A stretch of 11,345 nt of DNA. It comes from Echinostoma caproni (taxonomy: Eukaryota > Platyhelminthes > Trematoda > Plagiorchiida > Echinostomatidae). The position numbers and the translations under genes are program-made. The first letter of the stretch is position 1. Each line of letters begins with the position of its first letter. The notes beneath the pieces are model-generated. The model was not told the DNA's origin, made no database searches, and worked only from the letters and a program-made list of their open reading frames with translations. The stretch lies in NCBI GenBank assembly GCA_900618425.1, contig UZAN01059394.1, forward strand, positions 1-11,345, read 5' to 3'. Positions 1-8,094 of the stretch are shown here, piece by piece.

Positions 1-120
1 GAGTTGTAGGAAGGATCTTCTCGCTTCATCTACACGGAGTTGGATTTCATCATTATCCTGGCCGTTTGATCTTATCGTAGAGCCAAGATACTTGAAAACT
101 TCGGTTGATTCGACAANTGG
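1..120 (-). mobile_element. RT fragment of a non-LTR retrotransposon (runs off left edge)
   Basis: Read on the minus strand from 120 down to 1, 40 codons are open with no stop (one is ambiguous because of an N at 117). They contain FKYLGSTIRSNG followed by DEIQLRVDEARRSF. The YLGS motif (79-90), a D/N-rich turn, DEI and an R-x-x-x-AR helix are the usual order just downstream of the catalytic palm in LINE reverse transcriptases. This block is less decayed than the other relics and its residues differ from theirs, so it may be a different LINE family. The catalytic YADD box should lie upstream (above 120), but that place is taken by the repeat at 133-490, so the fragment is 5' truncated or disrupted. 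Its C-terminal continuation lies outside the window. Confidence 0.75.
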
Positions 121-132
121 TGGACCACTGGT

Positions 133-490
133 AGTTCACCTAGGGGAGTTGGCCAGGAACCCTGAATCCAAACCAACCAAGGGGACGCGTACGAACTACA
201 CACACCTTTCCTGCTGTAGTAGTGGTCACTGGCTCGATTGGGCATAGAGGTGTATTGAGCACCTTGGAAGTTTGACCCTGTCCAAAGGGTGTATGATCGG
301 ATGAACTAGACACCGGCCCCCAACGGATTGCGGTTATCACACACCGCCCCGCTGCCTTGCGGGTCAGGCTTTGACTAGCCGAAGGCTCTGGTGGTGGATC
401 GCTCAAGAAAATTCATTTATCTTGGCCTGGACAACCTGGTAGTATTCAGCACACAAGTCAATCATGGAATGTTTTTCTTTTTTATAAAGA
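133..490 (-). repeat. Interspersed repeat, copy 1 (inverted relative to copy 2)
   Basis: The reverse complement of this stretch aligns by eye with 10243-10557. Shared blocks include CCAGGTTG-CCAGGCCAAGA, GAATTTTCTT, CCTTCGGCTAG, CCCGCAAGGCAGCGG, AGTTCGTACGC and TCAGGGTT. This copy is about 50 bases longer in the middle (about 230-310). One minus-strand frame is open for 88 codons (140-406), and a short part of it (PSAS...RKAA...CV.TA) can also be read in copy 2, but copy 2 then meets stops. On the plus strand, TGGCTCGATTGG (about 230) and AGTTTGACCCTG (about 269) resemble the A and B boxes of a tRNA promoter, so a SINE is possible. I do not recognise the family. Ends are approximate. Confidence 0.8.
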
Positions 491-796
491 CTGTTGTATC
501 ACGATTTGTTGGGCACACAATCTGTCCTCAGACAAGTTTGAAATATAAATAAAAATAATAAATATCTATCTCATTATTCTGTCCACGTTCCATTTGTACT
601 CTGCTTATTAACCAGTTATTTGAGTTTCATTTAGAAATCATTTGGACATCACACGTAAATATCAAAAAGACGGTGACTGAAAGCTTGTCTGATCTCGCAT
701 TGCTTCAGTTTTACTGCAACATCACAATCAAACAAGCTTTCGAACGAAAAACTATGAACGCACGTATCCACAGGGGTGGGGAGGGCTCAATCTCAC
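491..796. other. Presumed kinase intron sequence
   Basis: This AT-rich stretch lies directly after the kinase exon in the sense of transcription (minus strand). It begins with the donor GTGAGA at 796-791. I looked on the minus strand for the catalytic loop (HRDLAARN type) and the DFG motif expected in the next exon and saw neither here nor between 1 and 490. The following exon is therefore outside the window. Confidence 0.5.
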
Positions 797-1209
797 CTGA
801 GTCATCATCAACATGTAATCTTTGATTGTCAGATAGGCACCTTCGGCTGATGTGAGGAACTGGAGCAAAGAACCTTTGGGCATCAGCTCTAGGATAATCA
901 TGATTGGCTGGTCGACTGGTTCCGTGCACACACCCATCAACTGAACCAGACGTGTGTGATATAATCTATGCATAACCTTTGCTTCGGCAATGAATGCTTC
1001 CCTATCCACGTTGGCCAGGTGATATTTGACAGCTACTTTCAACTGATCATTCCATGTGCCTTCGTAGACTTCGCCGAATACACCCTGACCAAGCAGTTTA
1101 CCGCGTACAATTTTGTCTCGATCGACTTCAAAATCGCGGAACTGAAGCGGTGGTTGATATTGACGTGGACAAGGCTTTGTCAAACAACAACACATAGATC
1201 CTCGTTTGA
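797..1209 (-). CDS. Src-type non-receptor tyrosine kinase, internal exon: end of SH2, linker, kinase N-lobe
   Basis: A 413-nt exon transfers two bases to a codon begun in the previous exon, then encodes 137 residues and ends in phase 0. It opens with MCCCLTKPCP, matching the last strand of a Src-family SH2 domain (the G-L-C-x-x-L-x-x-P-C pattern). A linker and FEVDRDKIV follow. The N-lobe has the glycine loop LGQGVFGEVYEGTW (GxGxFG at 1073-1090), the VAVK lysine (1025-1027), the helix-C glutamate in FIAEAKVM (983-985), LVQLMGVCTE and the hinge ELMPKGSLLQFL. It ends at YMLMMTQ, just before the residues that would lead to the catalytic loop. The acceptor is a T-rich tract ending TTTCCAG (1210-1216) and the donor is CAG|GTGAGA. 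Key N-lobe residues are intact, so this is probably an active gene. Oddities: Leu (890-892) aligns with the gatekeeper, Thr in vertebrate Src, and the beta4-beta5 loop has about three extra residues. A Src/Abl hybrid kinase, known from schistosomes, is an alternative. Confidence 0.93.
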
Positions 1210-1235
1210 CTGGAAATTTGAAAAACAAAACAAGG
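1210..1235 (-). promoter_or_regulatory. Splice acceptor and pyrimidine tract of the kinase exon
   Basis: On the minus strand the sequence before the exon is T-rich (TTGTTTTGTTTTTCAAATTTCCAG). It gives a strong 3' splice site immediately before TCAAACGAGG. Splicing here discards the upstream in-frame Met at 1228, which is therefore intronic and not a start codon. SH2 homology begins within a few codons of the junction, supporting this position. Confidence 0.8.
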
Positions 1236-1654
1236 AATAAACAAACATTTCTTATCGTTGTTTCAAACTCTAGGATGGTGATTTCATACAGTAATCATAC
1301 ATAAATATATTTATTTGCTATAGAGATTACTGTACCCTAATTTGATTGACATAGTCTGGACGAAGATATGTGTGAAAAACAAGATAAGAATACGTTGTCA
1401 TGTCAACAAATCTCTCCTTACTGAATAGACTTACAAGTGGCAAGAAATTTTGATTACTTGTGATGTCACCAAGCAATACCAGCTCACAACAGCTTTTTGT
1501 CAAATAAAACTACAGACGGGTACTAAATGGCCCGTTTTGTGCTGCTTTGTTGCTGTGCCCCCTATCACATTCATTACTTTCATGTTTGAGTAATAAAAGT
1601 ACGGATCCCGAAAATTCACAGTAACCACCCTCCCTCCTCGCACTCGCACGCGCC
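1236..1654. other. Presumed upstream intron of the kinase gene, no feature recognised
   Basis: This AT-rich stretch is without a long open frame or recognisable domain on either strand. It separates the kinase exon from LINE-B. It includes TAAATATATTTATTTG at about 1301 and a C-rich patch at about 1627-1655 (CCACCCTCCCTCCTCGC), neither of which I can assign. Confidence 0.4.
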
Positions 1655-2445
1655 TATTCCATTTGACTGATTGGTCGTATCACGGTAGACGCATCACGGA
1701 TGAGGTGTCAACCCGCATACAGTAAAGGCTCGGTTGGCATATGCCAACTTGAGACATCTGTGGCGCAGTCGCGACATCCGGCTGTCTGTGATGGGTCGAG
1801 TGTATGCCGCGACAGTTCGGCCAGTTCCGCTATACGGCGCAGAAACGTGGCCATTAAGGAAGCAGGACAAAGATAGATTGTCGGTGTTTGAACACCGCGG
1901 TCTACGCAGCATTGCACGAATCTGGTGGGTAGCCGGCCGAGCAATCCTAAGGTTAGGCGCAGAGTTTTGGTTAACCGAGATCGCCCATTGGAGCAAATGG
2001 TCGACCCCCAAGGATTACGTTGGTTGGGGCATGTGTTACGGATGTCACCAAATAGGGTGCCATGGCGAATGATGTTTGCCGAGGCAGGTAGTGGTTGGAA
2101 TAAAGCCCAGGGTGGTCAAGCTAAGACCTGGCATGAGGGTATGAAAACCCTAACCAGTAGTTTTGGTCACATAGGTCTCGTTAGGCTCCCTGGATGGGGA
2201 CCTCGGGATGGCCGTAACCGAGGGTTAGAGACACTGAGTGATACGGCTTTGTCGTAAACAATGGCATTCTTCTGCATTTCTTTGCAACCCTAGGTCACTG
2301 AAATTCTCCATTTTCTGTTTGACTATACTTCAACCTTCTTGTCTTTCTCCTATTCCTCATCCAAGTGGGCAGTCAATAGACAGCAATCAAAACCGCCGCA
2401 CGAAAGTGTATGGTTGCACACACTGAACTAAACTGAACTGATTAA
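1655..2445 (+). mobile_element. LINE-B: 5'-truncated non-LTR retrotransposon, RT C-terminal region and 3' UTR
   Basis: The element is read through at least three frame changes. Frame one gives GRRITDEVSTRIQ (1684-1719) and frame two ARLAYANLRHLWRSRDIRLS then GRVYAATVR, LYGAETWPLR, LSVFEHRGLRSIARIWW (1722-1930). Frame three gives PKVRRRVL, LRWLGHVLRM (2015-2044), GSGWNKAQGGQAKTWH and LPGWGPRD (2186-2209). A last shift near 2240 gives CRKQWHSS. This order (DEV..RI, AxLRHLWRxRDI, LYGxETWPLR, HRxLRxIARI, LRWLGHV, LPGWGPRD) is the C-terminal half of a fluke LINE polyprotein, probably RTE-related. Everything upstream, including the catalytic palm and EN, is missing, as expected from incomplete reverse transcription. 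The 3' UTR ends in a short tandem tail at 2422-2441. No functional protein is possible. Confidence 0.88.
2422..2441 (+). repeat. Short tandem 3' tail of LINE-B
   Basis: ACTGAACTAAACTGAACTGA is two imperfect copies of ACTGAACT(A/G)A. Non-LTR elements of the RTE and CR1 type often end in short tandem repeats instead of poly(A). The position after the last coding remnant (about 2270) and a 150-base UTR fits this role. No clear target-site duplication could be paired because the element is 5' truncated. Confidence 0.6.
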
Positions 2446-2894
2446 TCGCATGTTCAGTGAAACACAGCTCCTCTGACGATCAGCTGTCGTACTCCAGACA
2501 AAGGAACGTCTTAACTTCACGATATCTTTCGGACCATTCCTTTGATCAGTTCGTGTATGTGTGCACAAGGGGAACCGGGTTGGGTTCCTGTTTGGTCACC
2601 CACTTCCAGTATTAGTTAACTGTATTAACCGGGCTAGCTTGTCGGTTCCTTGAAAATCACCTCGTCTTCCGCGTTGTCTTCAGTGTATAAATGCACAAGC
2701 GCGTGTATGGGGATGGAGAGGCAGCGTGTGCGTGTGCGTTTGTGCACATACCCTGGGTCCCAACCAACAAACAATCTATAGTCATAGTCTGCAACTCTGT
2801 GGCTATTACTTCTATATGCGGTGGTGAAATTGAGATTGCGCCTTGGGTTCCTTAGGAAGACTAGTTTTGTGTTTCGGAAATACCGATGCATGAC
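2446..2894. other. Intergenic or intronic DNA, no feature recognised
   Basis: No supported gene. A minus-strand frame of 85 codons (2634-2891) has no recognisable domain, and its arginine-rich stretch comes from a GTGTGCGTGTGCGT low-complexity patch at about 2726. I regard it as chance. Confidence 0.4.

Positions 2895-2944
<50 letters not shown>
2895..2944. repeat. (AT)n microsatellite
   Basis: Fifty bases of alternating A/T are interrupted by one ACAT and one GTAT. It could extrude as a cruciform. The Ile/Tyr-rich open frame crossing it on the minus strand is an artefact of the repeat. Confidence 0.97.
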
Positions 2945-3349
2945 GACGCTAAAACACTTGAGTTATTTAGGGCAGTAAACGAATAGAATAGTATTTTATT
3001 ATTCAGTGTATAGTATTTCAATCTTTCCTTATTCCTTGATGACAGAGATCACAAAACAGTAACAACATATTCTCAGTGACTCTCATTGAGTGTCGTATCT
3101 GCCAGTGGAACATTCAGCCGCCAACAATGCCAATCACTGGAGCCCCAGTGAAAACATCCGGATATTTAATGGAAGCAAAATCGGAACGCTATTTCGTAAT
3201 CTTTTCCGTCAGGATGTAGCTTGAAAATCTTGCCAATTCTTCCAATTTATCCAAAGTCTGTAAACAAAGCATAGTAATTTAGCATTTGACCAATCACTTG
3301 TAAAACCTGACCCAAACACATCAGATTTAGCAGTTAAATGACCTTACAT
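2945..3349. other. No gene recognised
   Basis: No open frame of note and no match to the retroelement motifs seen elsewhere. It may hold the decayed 3' end of LINE-A, since the C-terminal LRWLGHV and LPGWGPRD blocks expected below 3350 on the minus strand are absent. Confidence 0.35.
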
Positions 3350-3689
3350 AACTACGTCACCTGACCTCATCGGTACGCACGCGATGATCCATCCATATGC
3401 GGACGATGCAACGCAGACGACGGATGACGGAAACAGATAGATGATCATCACCATATGCTCGTAGAAGTCCGGGTTCGCATCCATAGAACAGTATGTTCTT
3501 ATGACGTAAGGATTTCGCAGGCACCAAACTAGCACACCAGCAAATGCCAATGTTGGTTGGATTGTGCACTAGGCGATTTCCTCACCCACCGCTCCGACAG
3601 CAACCCATGAGGTAGACAAAGCTTTTGATCACTTTCACAGCGTCAGTAATCAAGGCAAGTGCAAGAAGGTGGTTCTGCCAATCATGCCA

Positions 3690-3920
3690 ATCATGGGTCC
3701 GGAGTTCAAACCCAGGACGGGAAGGTGGATATGCACTACTAATGAGCTCTAATAAGAGCGAAACTTGAGTCTAGTGCCTGCGTGTGTATGGTTGAATCAA
3801 TGAAGTGAGGATTGTGAGTGAAAGTGAAGTCCGAAGGATGGTCAGATCAAATCAATCAATATCAATTATCCCACACCACTACTCACAACCAACTGTGAGT
3901 TAAATGCGAACATTCAAATC
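3690..3920 (+). mobile_element. SINE-like insertion inside LINE-A
   Basis: In LINE-A the palm remnant ending ASFCSML (about 3925) should be followed within about ten codons by the DW block (3683). About 230 extra bases intervene. They contain GAGTTCAAACCC (3702-3713), a good match to the RNA polymerase III B box, set in a GTCC...GGAC hairpin (3697-3718). The plus-strand end is a TCAA/ATCA-rich tail with a 13-base direct repeat TCAAATCAATCAA at 3847-3859 and 3914-3926. Plus orientation is favoured by the tail; a weaker A-box-like GAGCTCATTAGTAGTGC (3733-3749) lies on the minus strand. The 9-base tandem GCCAATCAT at the left edge and ATCAACATG at the right could be remnants of a target duplication, but they do not match cleanly. 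A complete tRNA head was not found. Confidence 0.5.
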
Positions 3921-4141
3921 AATCAACATGCTGCAGAAACTTGCAATTTAAAGATATTGAGAATATCACACAAAAATCCTCAACTGTATAGCCAAGATAT
4001 TTTAACCGAGTAAGACAACATCATTCGCATATAGCAATTCTGAAAATCCCTTCAGAAAAAAAAGATGTAAGATAGCGTTATCTACGTAAAATAGCGGAAA
4101 ATTTAGAGAGCAAAGTAGCGATAAGGCAACCCAGTTGCACT

Positions 4142-4173
4142 CTACTAATGACCGGATGATAGCCCATTAGTAG
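4142..4173. repeat. Inverted repeat, 9-bp arms
   Basis: CTACTAATG (4142-4150) and CATTAGTAG (4165-4173) are perfect inverted arms around 14 bases. The hairpin lies inside LINE-A just before the GCLIA block and is most likely accidental. Confidence 0.6.
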
Positions 4174-4740
4174 TCCTATTAGTTCGCAAGGTTCAGTCGT
4201 AAACTGCTCTTGGGAATATGAACATGTATATTTAAGATATCCTGCATCTCGGCAGCAAACAGTTTCGCAGAGGCAGGCGATCGATACAGTTCACAACCCA
4301 TCTGATGTGTGAAAGCACATAAATGGCTAGGCACCTAGATGCGTGGGAATGTTCCAACACTGGATGGAGAATGAACATTTTATTTGTGCAACCAAGAGAT
4401 GTGAACGGAACCGGTATGTTCGTCGTAGATTTGCACATCGTGCATCGGAGTCAACCAGCGTAATAAATCAGAAGCCAACAGTTTTCTTCCAACCAGAATC
4501 TGAATTACGCTCCTGCAACTGACAGTGTGATAGCTCTACTAGTAAAAGTTGCAACAAACAACACTGCCTATGTATGAAGCATCAGTTCTGGCCAGTCGAA
4601 TTTAGAAAAGCGCTCTGGTCAGCTTTTTTGAGGTAATTGTTCCATCAACTTTAAAAATGGTCGGCGGATTCGAACTTCCATTTTTGTGGGCGTTTCCATG
4701 GACTGGAACCTGAGGATACTTTCAGGTGGATTAATTGGAG

Positions 4741-5494
4741 TAACCACTGGGGAACGCTGCGATGTGAGGTGCTCTTCTAGTCAGCGTTCCAAACATCAGT
4801 GAAAATTATGTGTTGACTTATTTTCTACGATGCACACCGTTTCCGTTACCGCAGTGTCTTTTGGGTACAGTAGCATGGATGAGTTGGAAAAACCCCGCGG
4901 ATGTTCTCCGCCATTGCAACTGATTCCGTCTCCTTTGTAAGGTTTCCAATAGTTTTCCCTAAGATCGTTTCGAGTTCGCACCGTAAATAGAGGCTCTGCT
5001 CTTTGTACTCGATGTCAAGAGATCAACAAATAATCAGGCTGTGAAAGTTTCCAACCGAGTCGTAACCCCGGAGGCTATTTCTCACATGAACGTGGTGCGA
5101 TGCCCGCAACAAGCTCACAAGGATGGGTTGTGCTATATTGTATAAATGGAACATTAAAAGCGGTCTAATCAGCATCCCGGTGGCCCACAAGGGTACTATG
5201 CTTGCGTTCTATCAGTGAGATCCCGGTGGGGTTAGTGGATTCGCACTGTTGATGAGACTGAGCTAGGTCGAAGCAGCTTTACAGTGCTCCCTAGCTTTCA
5301 GATCAAGCTTCATTTGCTCGATACACGGAGAATTCTCTTTGTGAAATCTGAGAGAAGTAGGAAAAACCTAAAATCTTACAGCTTATTGAGTTAGGCCATA
5401 ATTGTGCTAATCCGATAAGTGTATTGAGTCTTAGATGGTGGCCTATTATTGTAGTTTGTTCTGGCTAGGTTACTATGCGCCTAAATCTATCTGA
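4741..5494. other. No gene recognised; possible 5' extension of LINE-A
   Basis: If LINE-A were longer, its linker and EN would lie here on the minus strand. I searched for the EN marks found in LINE-C (GDFN, IDHIA, SDH) and saw none. A minus-strand stretch near 5225-5245 reads NPTGISLI, like the N-H-R-G-I-S-L-I block of RT, but nothing around it supports a second copy. Confidence 0.35.
4751..4790. repeat. Inverted repeat, 9-bp arms
   Basis: GGAACGCTG (4751-4759) and CAGCGTTCC (4782-4790) are perfect inverted arms separated by 22 bases. It sits near the upstream edge of recognisable LINE-A sequence. Function unknown. Confidence 0.6.
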
Positions 5495-5953
5495 GATTCG
5501 ACCGGCACAGCTAGGCTGGAGAGGCTTTTGTGCAGCCACGAATTAGCACAGATGGCTTGGCGCAAACCAATGCATGACTATAGTTCAAGCAAGCAAGTGA
5601 GTACGAATAGTAGTGTTTTACACGCACTCATTACCCAGATCCGTTTTCACCGAGCTCAGATATCGGTGAGTAAGGAATCACTTCGAGTGTCTGATATTCG
5701 TGCTAAAGCGGAACAAGCTATTTACTGAGCACAGACTAAGAATTCTATCCCTACTATCGGAAAGATAATTATCACGAACGTGATGACTCCACCGGACGAC
5801 AAACGACTAACGCAAGCGTTTCCGTCCCCGATCTTGATCACCATTTCTGTCTTAGACACTTTAAGAACACATTCATGCTACCTGCCTTCGACTGCATTCA
5901 GAGCGTATGCACAATCCACGAATAAGCACTTTTTTCTGGCACACTTTACATAA
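5495..5953 (+). other. Two consecutive open stretches with splice-like signals; unproven
   Basis: One frame is open from 5495 to a TGA at 5726-5728 and continues open to a TAA at 5951. Within it are strong splice-like signals: an acceptor TTTTGTGCAG before 5536, a donor GTGAGT at 5597, an acceptor TTACCCAG before 5639, a donor GTGAGT at 5666 and an acceptor GAGCACAG before 5735. Splicing 5536-5596, 5639-5665 and 5735 onward keeps one frame and removes the TGA. The middle piece would be a 27-nt exon encoding IRFHRAQIS. Flukes do have micro-exon genes with symmetric exons, but no signal peptide or known domain is visible, and a chance origin is quite possible. Confidence 0.2.
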
Positions 5954-6700
5954 ACTTCGGAATCTTACTGTGCATAGAGTACCATCTGCCCTGAGATTGA
6001 AGGCAATACCTGCTTGAACGGATGCTAACGCATCAGAGTACAGAAAAACGAAAATGAAATGCTTCTCTGGGGTTTGGGACAGATGCTAATTAGATTACTG
6101 AGGTCAAATCCGGAACGTACGTTTCTGAGAGACAGCACACATAAACCTCTGCCCTTTAAAGTGTGGGAACATGACGTATATGTCATTCTACACACGTACA
6201 GTAAGAAAGCCCAGGCTGAACGAAATGCGAAATTTGAGTTCTAGGTGACAGGGTGAAGCTAATGGCTTCCCCATGCACATACAACAATTGAAGCGTCCCA
6301 GATAGGAGAATTGACGAAATAAATTTAATATTGACTGTGGTTGTGGTCTGCCTGATCAATACGGTCCGATGCAGACTGAGAACCAAACGATGCGAGCTCT
6401 ACAGACACGTCAAAGACAGTGTTGGTTAGCAAATAAGAACGCCGGCGCTTTACATCTACTGAGGATATTGAATTTGGCTGGCTCAAACACAAAATTCGCT
6501 TTAAAGGAAGAGGTTAATAGCCAGGGTAGTGAAAGGGGGGTGATTTTCTAGACCTCTGGTTAAAGCGTTACAAACATGTTCGCCCTCACAAAACCGAATG
6601 GGAGTAGACACTGCCATCACTTCAAAGGTTCCATGCCATTCAAACGAAATCTGATTCTATTTCGCAAACAGGGCGGTCAAAATATGTGCTGATGACACCA
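5954..6700. other. No gene recognised
   Basis: Two open frames of about 60 codons on the plus strand (6059-6244 and 6369-6551) have no recognisable domain, splice context or homology that I can name. A short ATTAC tandem (ATTACATTACATTACAT, about 6701) lies at the right edge. Confidence 0.35.
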
Positions 6701-6929
6701 TTACATTACATTACATCTAGACAGATGCTGTGTTTGTAGCTCAAAGACAATATTCATGCTTTTGCAGTCCCACTTTAAGTGTATCGATTTTTGTGTTCCT
6801 ACCGAGCAAAAGTGCGGGAACACTTCTGAGCCCGACTGAACGCTGGTGAAATTTAAAGTATCACACATGCGAGTTTCGCAACTTGCGGAATCAGTTCCCA
6901 TTGTGGCTATCACATTCGCAATCACCGAT
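6701..6929 (-). other. Candidate exon of unknown function
   Basis: On the minus strand a convincing 3' splice site (CACACTGACGGTGTCTTCTCAG, with a branch-like CTGAC) lies just before 6929. The following frame is open for about 75 codons to a TAA at the ATTAC repeat. The peptide has spaced cysteines (SASCETRMCDTLNF, PHFCSVG, WDCKSM, LSRCN) and one NFT glycosylation sequon, which would suit a secreted or extracellular segment. I do not recognise a family. There is no supporting neighbouring exon, so this remains weak; chance is the main alternative. Confidence 0.22.
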
Positions 6930-8094
6930 CTGAGAAGACACCGTCAGTGTGGCTTAAATTCGGTTAGACAGACTCCCCCCAGCCACCGTTGAGCGCCCAA
7001 AAACATTGTGTGAAATCACTTAATCTCCTGTGACCCTCCGTCTGACACTTCCTTTGGAGCACCAAGCATTATAACAAAAAGAGACTAGCAAGATCACCAA
7101 CATTCGGTTAGTGGATTCTAGGATGAAAACACGAACAAACATCCGTCTTGGACCGTTGAAAGGTTCTTTTTCTAAACAAAGTGATCCGCTGTAAAATGTA
7201 ACGCTTAGTGCAGGAAATGCTACCATTCTCATTCGTCTTTTTCGCAACATTTCAGTTAGTAACTCACCCAGATTGATTAATATGATCATTCCCTGCCATC
7301 CCAAAGAATATACATTGAAATGAATGATACAAAAATGGTAACTAGACTTAAAGCACCAATCTTTTAGCGATAGAGTGTGTACACCATTCGGAACGCTCCC
7401 GCATCCCACGCTGTTTCAGTACATACCGTTGAATTTTTCAAGCTAAATTCTGACGAAACGTTGATGTGTCATTACCGGTCGGAGCACGTAAGACAATGGA
7501 ATACGATTACACCATGTGATCTTTGCATGTCACCAGCACTTCTCATTTGCCACCGTGATCAGACACAAATGTGAAATATCCTATGAGTGATGTATGGTGC
7601 ATGAATTGTTAGTTAACCGCATCTTGCTACTACACAATCTCACGCTAACCGACTCACCCAGATTAACCAACTGTTTATCATTATGACGATAGAATCCATC
7701 GCTGCATAGAGAAACTAAACAGATTACAGTTTTAACCTTCCTAAATTGATTTATGTAAATCAAATTTGCTTCTGACGATGTGAAATGTTATTAAACCCAC
7801 TCAGAGTGCTATCGTTCAGGTGCATTGCATAACTTGCCATGGATGTTCAATTAGTAGGTGCTCCTTCGGATGTCATAGGCAATATACAATGTTGAACCAC
7901 ATTCGCATCGTACAATTCACTCCAATTTAAACAACCACTAACCGTGCACTTTCGACCGGTCATTTNTTTTGGTAGCCCATGGTGATGATGATCGGTTAGT
8001 AGAAAGATTGGAAGCTTGAGAGCAATGTGAAGATGGCAATGAAGTATCCATGTAGGCTAGGGTTGCACGGACCATGTGTCGAGGCACAAACGTC
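6930..8094. other. No gene recognised; weak open frames only
   Basis: The longest frame (minus, 7020-7409, 129 codons including a non-ATG start) has a hydrophobic stretch MLVILLVSFCYNAWC but no domain I can name. Two minus-strand sites, near 7267 and 7657, share AATCTGGGTGAGT, a good splice-donor sequence. N bases at 7966 and 8226 mark sequence uncertainty. Confidence 0.35.

Larger units (their letters stand above)
3350..4740 (-). mobile_element. LINE-A: decayed non-LTR retrotransposon, RT domain
   Basis: Minus-strand remnants appear in the correct order from high to low coordinate, in shifting frames with stops. NPPTIFKVDGTITSKKLT (about 4603-4671) matches the pre-RT L-P-P-x-L-F-K-D-G-G block. 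GRKLLASDLLRWLTP lies at about 4447-4487. GCTNKMFILHPVLEHSH (4343-4393) fits the G-C-x-D-Q-I-F-x-L-R-Q-x-L-E-H block and VVNCIDR (4277-4297) fits AFDSVDR. GCLIA is at 4117-4131, and LYANDVVLLG is the YADD palm with one Asp replaced by Asn (YAND at 4020-4031). DWQNHLLALAL (ends near 3683), VIKSFVYLMGCC (the YLGS block, about 3600) and LFYGCEPGLLRAY, then RRLRCIVRIWMDHRV (3357-3500), complete it. The order and spacing leave little doubt. EN and the last C-terminal block were not found. An insert of about 230 bases separates the palm from the DW block. Confidence 0.85.

Noticed and set aside
968..1240. Plus-strand open frame of 90 codons opposite the kinase exon
   Set aside because: It is the antisense shadow of the kinase coding sequence; the minus-strand reading carries all the domain motifs and splice sites.
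1694..2011. Minus-strand frames across LINE-B and the similar plus-strand frame at 8347-8541
   Set aside because: They resemble each other (CSN.D.LSLSCF) only because both are antisense translations of homologous LINE coding DNA.
2812..3021. Minus-strand frame rich in Ile and Tyr
   Set aside because: It is generated by the (AT)n microsatellite at 2895-2944.
3344..3550. Minus-strand hydrophobic frame that looks like a membrane-protein exon (VMIIYLFPSSVVCVASSAYG)
   Set aside because: The neighbouring frame reads LFYGCEPGLLRAY...RRLRCIVRIWMDHRV, matching the RT C-terminal region in LINE-B and continuing LINE-A, so the hydrophobic frame is an out-of-frame shadow.
4660..4680. B-box-like GATTCGAACTTCC on the plus strand
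   Set aside because: No A box or repeat structure accompanies it, and the segment is explained as the minus-strand pre-RT block of LINE-A.
5205..5250. Additional RT fragment (NPTGISLI on the minus strand)
   Set aside because: Only one short block resembles RT; flanking sequence does not continue the family order, and LINE-A already has the equivalent region near 4500.
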